A stretch of 64,000 bases of DNA from Alligator mississippiensis (lineage: Eukaryota; Chordata; Crocodylia; Alligatoridae), in the NCBI RefSeq assembly GCF_030867095.1, contig NC_081828.1, positions 3,983,001-4,047,000 on the forward strand. Direction: 5' to 3'. The notes beneath the pieces were generated by a model. It had not been told where the DNA came from. It saw only the letters and a program-made list of their open reading frames with translations, and did not search any database. Each line of letters opens with the position of its first letter. The stretch's first letter is position 1. Shown one piece after another: positions 33,540 to 42,832 of the stretch. A program made the translations under genes and the position numbers.

Positions 33540-34390
33540 TAACACACACCGAATTCAAGATAGCCTTGGAAGCAGACCGGCTGTTTAGCACGATAAGGCC
33601 AATGGATGGACACAGCCAGAGAATTGAGGGGGGCATCCCATAACACGAGATCACAGCCTTCAAGGCAGACGTCTAACACAACAAGGACACAGCCTGGAAA
33701 CCAAAGACATGTGTAGCATACTGGCCCATAACACAAGATAAGTGACACCATCTACAAGGCCACAGAGAGCAGCGGGGCCTGAGTCCCAGTTTTGGGGGAA
33801 GAGACCAAATTAGAAGAAGGCCCAGAAGGCTATGTGGAGGTGTGACCACAGAGAGACAGCTAACCAGAAGAGAGCCATGGATGAAGAGTGGTCAGGAGTC
33901 ATCAAGGGGGAAGGAGAATACAAAAGTGGAGACTTGAGATTAACAAAGAGTCCCTTCGCATCCCTTCTTCTCTTCCTCCTTGTCCCTTTCCATCCTGCTC
34001 CTTGAAAGGGGTCCCCATCCCTGTCCCCTGGGTAGGGTCCCTAAGGCCACCATGGACCGAGGACATACCAGCCGCCCGTCTCATGCACCCCACTGGAGGT
34101 GGGCTGTGGGCCTCAGCATCCCACCTCCAGACTGCTGATATGCTGACGTGCCGCGCCGACGTCTGACATCTAAGAAAGAGCCTCAGAAGTGAAGCCTGCA
34201 TCTTGACCAGATGTCCTTTGACTCTGTTGACAGCCCTAGGATGGGTAGATATTGAATTGCTTCATTGTTTGTATTGTTGGGGGTTTTTTTGTTATTACTC
34301 TATATCAGTAAATTCACCTATTATCAACTGGCAGGTGTTGTGTTCAGTCTGAGGGTTGTGCCCGCCCAGAACAAAGGTATAAGGGCTGGG
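33540..34390 (+). mobile_element. possible solo LTR-like or unclassified repeat
   Basis: The words CCCATAACACGAGAT and CCCATAACACAAGAT recur, and the 3' part has CTATATCAGTAAATTCACC, TTATCAACTGGCAGG and TTCAGTCTGAGGGTTG, resembling the R-U5 end of a retroviral LTR. No AATAAA is seen and no TG..CA boundary or target duplication could be fixed. No viral coding sequence is present. Confidence 0.2.
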
Positions 34391-34603
34391 TTTCTAAAAT
34401 CCAGTGTCCACATCTACCACAAACAGCAGCGCTACTAAAGCCACAAAAAAAAATGTCATAAGAGAAGTCCTAGAGTGGACAGAGCACTGCCCTTTATTTG
34501 CAGCTATTTGCATTGGTTCCTTTCTTACCAAGAAAGCAAAAGGCTTACTGACACTTTGGCTGAGTAGATATATCCATGCAGAGATGAACCCTTTGCAATA
34601 GAC

Positions 34604-34690
34604 AATCAAAGAAAATGAGGGTGGGAAGGGACCTCAGGGGGGTCACACCTAGTCCAACCCCCTGCTCCAAGCAGGACCAGCCCCATGGGC
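34604..34690 (-). mobile_element. CR1 3' end fragment
   Basis: GGGTGGGAAGGGACCTCAGG and CCCCCTGCTCCAAGCAGGAC are the reverse complement of a CR1 3' UTR. It is about 85 bp long. Confidence 0.88.
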
Positions 34691-35583
34691 AACTGGATAA
34701 AAAAAATGAGCATCAGCAAAGGCAAATCCAACAAAGAACAACAATGCAAAATAGGGACTCTTCGCAGGGCGTCTCTGTTGACCAAATGGGACATATAAAC
34801 CCATTACATAAATGTCTTTTCCTATCCCATATGCTTTCTAACCTAATCAGCTTTGAAGCCAGCTAAATCCCCGATTGAGATAACAAATGAACAGCTCAGC
34901 TATCTCAGGCAAAGGCAGCCTCGTTCCACTGGACATTTAAAAGGGGCAAAGGGTAACTATTCCCCTGTGGATCATGGGGTGGAAAAAACAAGAGATCAGG
35001 CCACTAACACCTGTGCTTTCACCGGCTAAGTAAGCCTTAGCGAAAGTGAAATTCATTGCAAATGAAACCAAAGGGCAAAGCTGTAGATTAAAGATCTTAT
35101 GGGGCTTTGGGCAGAATCAAGCATAAATTTTCAACAAAAAAAGATGCATTTGGCTTTTCCTGTAGACCCCGCTGTAATATTTATAACCCCGGGAGGCCGT
35201 TAGTGATAGCTAACGCAGCAAATCAGCACAGCAACACGCCGTCTGCCTCCCGGTTGGCCAACGCACCTGGGCCTGAGGGAGGGACCTCCCCAATTAAAAC
35301 ATGAGCTGCAACAAGCTGAGCTGAAGAGCCTATGTTCTGTGGTCAGTAGCTGCGAGAAGTCATGTGCTTGGGAGACGGGCACAGAGAGGGAGTTATAACA
35401 CATGCACGCCATCAGGTTACATAGGCCTTAAATAAAGAATTAGGTGGCTTTTCACCACCTAGGTCCAAAATGATGACTCTCAAGTCCCTGTCCCTGTGCT
35501 TAGAAGTGTCTATAACTCACCAGGTGCCTCCTTGTTTGACCTGCAAGTCCCGTGGTGGGGCTGCAGTCCCAGTTCTGGCCATG
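34691..35583. other. single-copy stretch, candidate conserved block 34850-35330
   Basis: The block contains ATTGCAAATGAAACCAAAGG, TGTAATATTTATAACCCC and TTAGTGATAGCTAACGC, with CpG words retained (ACACGCCGTCTGCCTCCCGG). It shows no repeat similarity. It is a candidate regulatory element by composition only. Confidence 0.3.
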
Positions 35584-35835
35584 CCCAGAATTTGCAGCAA
35601 GGGAAGTTGAGGTTGGGTATTAGGAAGAACTTTTCCTCTGGGAGGGTGGTGAAGCACTGGAACAAGATCCTCATAGAGGTGGTGCAGTCTCCATCCTTGG
35701 AGGTTTTTGGGACCCAGCTAGACAAAGCCTTGTCTGGGATGATGTAGTTGGGGCTGGTCCTGCTTGGAGCAGGAGGGGGGCGACTAGATATGACCTCCTG
35801 GGGTCCCTTCCCACCCTCGTTTTCTGTGATTCAAT
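35584..35835 (+). mobile_element. CR1 LINE 3' fragment
   Basis: The frame reads QQGKLRLGIRKNFSSGRVVK and ends LDKALSGMM at about 35745, followed by the CR1 3' UTR (CTGGTCCTGCTTGGAGCAGG) and a GTGATTCAATG tail. Confidence 0.88.
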
Positions 35836-36985
35836 GCTGCAGCATGAATACTTAAGTGCTTAGCAACTTCCTAAGCCTAGGTGAGATCCAGGAACCAGGT
35901 GGAGCAGTGACTACACCCATCGAAGGGCCTGATCTAATAGGCATGGTCAGAACACACCTAGCACACTTGGGCAGGATCAGGCTGCTCCCAGTCATAGCCG
36001 CCTTCTTTGTATAGTGCAGCTGGGTGGAGGAGGCAGTAGTGGTGCCCTTGGCTAGTTGGAGACTTTGCCTGGGAAGTGCAAAGCCTGGGCTTGATACCTC
36101 TGTCAGCCTGCAGAGATTCAACCCCACATCTGCCAGTTGAGTCCCCCATCGCCCCGCTCGTCTGCTGTGGGGTCACCTTCCGCCTTTCCTGCTGAAGCTG
36201 GTCACTGTGCGAGCAGCAATGCAAGGTTCCCCAGCCCTGCCGGCGAGAGCAGGACTGTAGCTAGTGGCAGGGGCATGCAGGTCTCTGCTCCTGGGATTAT
36301 TTCTGGGGATTTCATCCAATGATCATTCAATATTATACATGCAAAGAGTGATGAGAGCAGGGAATGTGACCCAGAAATGCCCCCACTCAAGTGAGTACCT
36401 CAACCATGAGGATGCAGAATCACACTATCACTTTCTGTTTCTATGAATCTTGCCAAGAGCTGAGTTAGCAACTGAGACTAATATTTGGCCCTCAACCCAT
36501 CAATGGGAGGGCAAGATTGTATTCTAAAAGCTGAAATGCAGATCTCAGCGGTATAACTCCATATACAGATGTGTCAGCCCAGCTTTTGGAGGTATTTAGA
36601 CTCCTTGTGCCCTCCAAAACCAAGCCAAAAATCTGCATCTCTTTTCCGATTTAGGTAGTCTATAAAGTGCATCTCTATCCTGCCTTCTCTCTGTGTTCTT
36701 ATAACTCTTTGCAGCATCGTAATATCTATGTGAAAAATTAATACCACTTTTATTTTCCCCAGTTAAAAAATCACCTCTTTATATAATTGGCAAATAATAG
36801 AGCTGGTCAAAAAGAGGCAGATTTTAAAATACCACGTTGTAGACAAAGTATTGAATTTCAATGAAAAATAATGGTGCGAAAAATTGATGAAATGCTCATC
36901 ATTTATATAGCTATAGCTATAGATATAGATTATATGATGAACAGTCCCTCCATTTTTCCTAATTATTTTATAAATAATTTTTAAT
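35836..36985. other. single-copy stretch
   Basis: A short (ATAGCT)n-like run lies at 36905-36935. No gene was recognised. Confidence 0.35.
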
Positions 36986-37413
36986 CACAATTTTGTACCA
37001 CAATTATTTGATTCACACACACATACTCACACATACACTATAAGTTGAAAACTATACACACATACACACACACTATAATACCTGAGCCCTTTTTTTTTTT
37101 AACCTTTCAGCTAAGATTCACCTTTCAATGAATAGGAAAGAAGATTGTGAATGCCCCGCCCTTTCCTGCCATTTTTCAACAACCTCTAATAAGGAGCAAA
37201 GGAAAAGCACCTGTGAACACTGCAGCAAACGAGAACCTGATAGGTCCACTTTTACCTTGTCCAACAAAAGGAAACAGTTGGCAATTTCAGAATCTGCAGC
37301 ATCCTCTACTTTGAATGGATTTAATAGACCGGCTAACTTCATGCAACTACTCCATTTTTACCTCCGGGAGAGTTGGTTTTGCTTTCCAAAAAAACATCTA
37401 GAAAATAAGGTGA
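36986..37413 (+). repeat. 430-bp duplicated sequence, copy 1
   Basis: From CACAATTTTGTACCACAATT to CTAGAAAATAAGGTGAAAAG, this sequence recurs at 38695-39140 in the same orientation, 1709 bp away. Alignment by eye over the 37100-37400 core shows only scattered single-base differences. It contains CA-rich microsatellite, then single-copy sequence without recognisable transposon ends. Confidence 0.88.
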
Positions 37414-38029
37414 AAAGCTGACCACCATAAATTTAAAAATGAGAAAAGATTTACTTAGGACACCTAATTAAGGTTTCTAATCAGGAGTCATCAAGACCTA
37501 TAATTAGCAGGGTTGTTCGAACTCATTGCTTTCCTCTTAATGGCCACAGGACATCCAATGGTTTTAAATTATGTACCATAGGCTTCTAATCAGTTTATTG
37601 AACATCATAAATTGTTAAAAGGAGTTAATAGCTTGTGTTTCTTGATAGAAAGTGCTAACACTGGAGGCAGAGAACTCATCAAAAGACCCTCGTTAGGAGG
37701 GAGGGAGAAGGGCGGTTGCGTCTCAGTGTCTCATTTTGTTTTAGTAATTAGCTTTTACTGGATTATCCGATCCAAATCTTTATTCAGTTTACTCTGTCAA
37801 ATCTAGTTTGCATTTTAAATGGGAAATTGACAAGGGGAGCAATTTGTCTCTTGACTCGGTTAACGTGTTCAACTTTGTTTGAAGCATCTGAAGTGAAAAT
37901 GATTTAATAGGAGGTCAGAGCCAGGGTGCGCTGAGACAGTCGCTCTTCTGAGAGGCACATCACAGAGAGTTGCGAGCCAGGTGGAGAAAGCCCAGCCTCT
38001 GCTCAGGCTGGGTTACTTTTTACACTACC
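37414..38029. other. single-copy stretch, candidate conserved block 37430-37920
   Basis: AT-rich homeodomain words occur (GGCTTCTAATCAGTTTATTG, TTTTAGTAATTAGCTTTTAC). There is no repeat similarity. Confidence 0.3.
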
Positions 38030-38605
38030 GGTGTGTCTAAACGTGCACATTTAATGCGCATTAGCCTGATTTAAGGCACATTAAGGGCACACGTCTACAT
38101 GTGCACACCCTTAATGCCCTTTAAAATGGCAAATTTAAGGCTATTTGAGCACAAATAGCACAATGCATAAAATAGCACAAATAGCACAAATACCTAAAAT
38201 GCATAAGTGAACATGTAGATGTGCTTATGCGCAATAATGTGGTGTGTGCCCATTGACTTGGGACTAATTTTAGTCCCAAGTTGGTCCACACACCCATGTT
38301 AATCTGCATGGGTGACTGGTGCCTCCTAAGACTGTGGGGAGGTGGAGAGAGGCAACTGTCCACAGAAGCCAGCGGCAGCCAATCACAGGGGGGGCATGTG
38401 TCCCCCCATGCCCCTCTTACCAGTCACCTACATTAATCTGCATTAGTGCATCTATATGTTCGCTAGTGCAATTTAGCTATTTGCACATAAATTTGATACC
38501 TGCTTTATGCATGCATGTGTAGATGTGCACCTAAATCACCTTAACGAGCATTAGGCACATGTGCATTAAGTTTAGGCGTGCATAAAAGCATGTATAGACA
38601 TGCTC
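38030..38605. mobile_element. large palindromic MITE-like element with 9-bp flank pair
   Basis: The ends GGTGTGTCTAAACGTGCAC and GTGCATAAAAGCATGTATAG are loose inverted repeats, and the interior is full of self-complementary TTAATGCGCATTAG-like words. It also contains a perfect internal palindrome CTTGGGACTAATTTTAGTCCC near 38256-38281. The flanks TACACTACC (38021-38029) and TACACTTCC (38606-38614) match at 8 of 9. Confidence 0.6.
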
Positions 38606-38749
38606 TACACTTCCCTCTTTACTTACCTTTCACCTACACCTCCATCTCTCAGATCCCCATCTGTATAATGAGCATAAAACTGCCATTTCCCAACCACAAT
38701 TTTTTACCACAATTATTCGATACACACACACACACATACAAAAAGACAC

Positions 38750-38820
38750 ATATACACATGTACACTATAGGTTGAAAACTATACACACATACACACACAC
38801 CCCCTATAATACCTGAGCCC
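38750..38820 (+). repeat. left arm of local inverted repeat
   Basis: ACATGTACACTATAGGTTGA followed by AAACTATACACACATACACA and CTATAATACCTGAGCCC is matched in reverse complement by 39142-39215. The pair would close a loop of about 320 bp. Confidence 0.85.
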
Positions 38821-39141
38821 TTTTTTTAACATTTCAGCTAAGAATCACCTTTCAATGAACAAATAGGAAAGAAGATTGTGAATGCCCCGCCCTTTCCTGC
38901 CATTTCTCAACAACCTGTAATAAGGAGCAAAGGAAAAGAGCCTGTGAACACTGCAGCAAATGAAAACCTGATAGGTCCACTTTTACCTCCGTCCAGTAAA
39001 AGGAAACAGTTGGCGATTTCAGAATCTGCAACATCCTCTACTTTGAATGGATTTAATAGACCGGCTAACTTCATGCAACTACTCCATTTTTACCTCCGGG
39101 AGAGTTGGTTTTGGTTTCCAAAAAAAATCTAGAAAATAAGG

Positions 39142-39215
39142 GCTTAGGCATTATAGTGTGTGTGTGTGTGTGTGTGTGTGTATAGTTTTCAACCTATAGT
39201 GTACATGTGTGTATG
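39142..39215 (-). repeat. right arm, inverted 74-bp insert with (TG)n
   Basis: GCTTAGGCATTATAGTGTG, a run of about 14 TG units and TATAGTTTTCAACCTATAGT then GTACATGTGTGTATG form the reverse complement of 38750-38820. The insert sits inside copy 2 between 12-bp direct repeats. Confidence 0.85.
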
Positions 39216-39237
39216 TAGAAAATAAGGTGAAGAGCTG

Positions 39238-40464
39238 CCCCTTGCTTCCTGAGATAGTAAGCAATTTGGGACAGAGATTATAAGGAATATGCCAACATGG
39301 GTCTCATCAGACATGGTCAAACCTACTAGCCACCTAGCCCAATTTTCAGTATCTGACACTAGCTAGTATCAGCTCCTACAATAGCAAGTGCAAGAAAGCC
39401 TGTAATGGACAATTATGAAATAACCTTCCCAAAGGGGAAGTATTTTTCTACTCTTTCTAAATTAATACATTCGTTCCCTGAAGCATGAGCGCTCCCATCA
39501 TACATCCACCTTATTTAATGTAACTGCCTAGATTAAACTACTGTCAGTGTTGCTGAATTGCTCACTGTTGTTTTAAAGTGGAATAATGATGCATTCCCAA
39601 GAGCAGCGAAAACCACATAGTTAGTAGAAAGAAACTAAATTTGGAGTTGGTTAAAGCTTTTGCCCAAAGAAGACCCTATCCAAGACCAGGGAAGTGAAAT
39701 AATTCCCTTGATTTCAGCAAACATCCCATGAGGTCCTTTGTCTGTGATGGTGATGCCAGGTGTTTCCTGAGTGGCTGAAAGTGAGAATTAGACAAATAAT
39801 ATCAAAGGGGAATCTCTTTTAAGGACTTCTGTCCTATGGGATTTATATACTAAGGCTTAGATACTTTGCTTCCTACGTTGCCTGGTACTGTCTCCTAAGA
39901 TCACAATCTGAGATCAGTAACAGAGATCCTTTACCTGAAGAATTATTATTATTAGGTGGTCACGACTGATCTTTCTGGGTTTGAATGTGTAACGCTCTGC
40001 TTTACTACTTACTTCAAAACCCTTCATTAAATGTTTTGTTAGCTTCACGGCAAGACTTCGTAGGGGTTAGATTTTCTATGACCTGCTAGATAACCTTGGT
40101 GGAAAGACCTTTTCTAGATTTGAGTCTTTTAAATCTTAATTTGTTTTCATTTCAATGATGTCAGGGCTATATGTGATTGATTTGCCTCCTTACTTAACTG
40201 TAATAATCATTTGCCCAAAATGGATTTATTTTACCTTGTAATCTTGACGCTATTAACAACTCAGGGCTTGATGGTGGTCTGCCATTAACATGCAGGTCTA
40301 TGGAGTGAATATGCGAATGTTAAAGTGAAGGAAGTTAAACGGGCATATGCACAAGTTAGAAAAGCCAAGGAGGAAGAAGTCAGATGATGGGTGACGAGGT
40401 TAATGGGGCCAGTATCCAGCTCCAGATTCACACTGCGATAACTGAGATTAGAAACCACTTTGTA
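39238..40464. other. mostly single-copy, with an old unclassified repeat at 39280-39480
   Basis: CCCAATTTTCAGTATCTGAC, then GCAAGTGCAAGAAAGCCTGT and GGACAATTATGAAATAACC, resembles a dispersed reptile repeat of uncertain class. The rest is unrecognised. Confidence 0.3.
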
Positions 40465-40665
40465 ATGGTGTTCAGTTCAATGCTTACCTCTGCCACAGAC
40501 TCTTTCAGTGACCTTAGCCAAATCACTTTGTGTCATTGTTTCAGAGGTAGATAAATTAGAGGCCTACAAATAGTGGGATGTCCAATGGCAATGTCATAAT
40601 GGATGCACCATTGTCTTCATTTTGCAGAGGGTAAACTGAGGCACAGGGCAAAGACAAATTTCCAG
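40465..40665. mobile_element. two MIR-like relics in opposite orientation
   Basis: A plus-strand MIR core (TCAGTGACCTTAGCCAAATC, TTGTTTCAGAGGTAGATAAA) lies at about 40465-40560. A minus-strand piece (TTTTGCAGAGGGTAAACTGA, then GGCACAGGGCAAAG) lies at about 40617-40660. Confidence 0.55.
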
Positions 40666-40924
40666 TGGATTTCCATAGGAGTTAAGCAGCTGCATGTCTA
40701 TGGGCACCTGGGCCAAAGTGTGGATCTGTACCACCTCTGACAGCGCTGGGGGGGACCATTAAGAAAGCATGCAAAAATGCAACCCAGCCTCTGTTAGAGC
40801 CATGCTGGGCATCTGTGGGGTCAGAGGGAGTGGGTGGGACATGTTTCTTCAGCTTCCTTGCATAGTGGTATAGACAAGACCTTAATGATGGACTCAACAA
40901 TCATAGAGGAAAGGAAGTCCATGG

Positions 40925-40990
40925 CAGAGGAAGGGCTGAACTTGGGTCTCCAGAGTACCCACTAACACCGTAACCATTGGGCCACCCTTC
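40925..40990 (-). mobile_element. tRNA-derived SINE head relic
   Basis: The minus strand reads GGTGGCCCAATGGTTACGGT, containing the box-A-like TGGCCCAATGG, and then GAGACCCAAGTTCAGCCC, a weak box B. Both are in tRNA-like spacing. Confidence 0.5.
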
Positions 40991-42138
40991 TTCTCTTGCC
41001 CGTTGTTCAGTGCCTTTGAAAATGATGCAGACTGGGATATTCCCAGATCTGAGAACCAGGTCACAAGCGCTCTCCCCTCCCCAATGTCTCACGCCAAGGA
41101 GACAGAAGTGCCTTGGAAAGCTATTCCCATGACTACAGTACATCCCCAACTCTCGCAGGCATCTCTTAACCCATAAAATAAGACAAAAGAGACACATCCC
41201 GCTATTATGGCTTAGGAAAGGGAAAGAAAAAAAAAACCCCGACAGGGAAAGTAAGTCTTTTCCATGCTAATGTCACACAATTACCTCTTAACTGCCAAAA
41301 CAAATGGCATAAATGGGAAAAGTGACACCAAATCAAAAATGTCACAGGTGATCGATTCACGTCATCTCCCGTCCCCGCTACGGAGGCTAGAGAGAAAGAC
41401 ACGGTGATAACACAACACTAATATTATATTACAGCCTTCACGGCGCCGAATACCAAGTGATGAATATGTGTCACTTTATGTGTCGCTCACTCTCAGGGCC
41501 TGGGCGGGCAAGCATGGAAAATGGAGTGCTCAGGATTAATGATATCGAAAATGATAGAGAGGAGATTGAAAATTCCTTCCTTCCTGAACCATGCAGATTG
41601 AAACGTACCTCAGAGCTATCTTTGACTGTCCTCCTCCTCCACCCACTTTTTAAAGGTCTTTTTTTCGCAGCACTTAGTTCAAGACAGAAAGAAAAGAAGA
41701 GAAAGGCCTTTCTAATGTCACCATTGCCAGCAAAGATTTGACTGCCTATTTAAACCCGTGTACAGATCTACCCCGAAGGAGGGTTAATGAGCTTCCTTCG
41801 GCTCCGAGACGGGGTTTATCATTAAAATCCTTAAATAGCAGAGGTGCCGTGGCTTGGTGTTGCTGCCGGTGGGTTATGTTATTATTAATATTCACGGGTC
41901 ATTCTGAAGGCCCTATGAGAAGATCAGAGCACTTTAATGATGGTTATGTCTTAGTGGGAGCATCTTGGGGGTGCAGCTGATAGCAGGGTCCCCTTCTGTT
42001 TGCTGCTTAAAACACACCTAAGAAAAAACTGTTCCTACTGGGGGGAGCTCACAGTCTGAATAGACAGGAAGGACTGCAGCTGACAAAAGGACAAAGGTGA
42101 ACTGACCTGCTGAAGGTCACCCAGCAGCACTGGTGGTA
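40991..42138. other. single-copy stretch, candidate conserved block 41200-41950
   Basis: The sequence has many retained CpG (CCGTCCCCGCTACGG, CACGGCGCCGAATACC) beside TAAT words (AACACTAATATTATATTAC, GGTTTATCATTAAAATCC). A 94-codon frame at 41457-41741 is not recognised. It could be an exon of an unknown transcript, but no splice or coding signature was seen. Confidence 0.3.
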
Positions 42139-42832
42139 GGACCCATGCCTTATATGTTTTCTACCCACTGGATCCCCATCTCACTTTTGCATTTGATGGA
42201 CCCATGACATCTATGTTTTCTACCCACTGGATCCCCATCTCACTTTTGCATTCGATGGATCCATGCCTTATACATTTTCTACTCACTGGATCCCCATCTC
42301 ACTTTTACATTCAATGCAAAAGTGAGTCCATCCATATGTCGATGGACCCATGACATATATACTTTCTACTCACTGGATCCCCCTGTCTCTCACTTTTACA
42401 TTCAATAGACCCATGTCTTATATGTTTTCTATTCACTGTACCCCCATCTCACTTTTGCATTTGATGGACCCATGACATATATACTTTCTACTCACTGGAT
42501 CCCCCTGTCTCTCACTTTTACATTCAATAGACCTATGCCTTATAAGTTTTCTACCCACTGGATCCCCATCTCACTTTTGCATTACATGTCTCCATACCTT
42601 AAATGTTTTCTACTCACTGGATGCCCATCTCACTTTTGTATTCGATGGACCCATGACGTATATACTTTCTATTCACTGGATCCCCCTGTCTCTCACTTTT
42701 ACATTCAATAGACCCATGCCTTATGTTTTCTACCCACTGGATCCCCATCTCACTTTTGCATTCGATGGATCCATGCCTTATATGTTTTCTACCCAGTAGA
42801 TCCCCCGTCTCTTACTTTTGCACTGGATGTTG
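42139..42832. repeat. minisatellite, about 12 units alternating 59 and 63 bp
   Basis: Each unit reads approximately GACCCATGCCTTATATGTTT, TCTACCCACTGGATCCCCAT, CTCACTTTTGCATTCGATG. A longer type carries CCCCCTGTCTCTCACTTTTA and AATA at its end. Long and short units partly alternate, giving a dimeric higher-order period of about 122 bp. Near 42310 one unit is broken by GCAAAAGTGAG, an inverted piece of the unit. A 79-codon frame through it is incidental. Confidence 0.93.

Larger units (their letters stand above)
38695..39237 (+). repeat. 430-bp duplicated sequence, copy 2, with inverted insertion
   Basis: This is the second copy of 36986-37413. It is contiguous until TAGAAAATAAGG (39130-39141), is then interrupted by a 74-bp insert, and resumes at TAGAAAATAAGGTGAAGAGC (39216 on). 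The 12-bp repeat brackets the insert. Confidence 0.88.

Noticed and set aside
42139..42832. CRISPR-like array
   Set aside because: Units are continuous tandem repeats without unique spacers, and the setting is vertebrate nuclear DNA.
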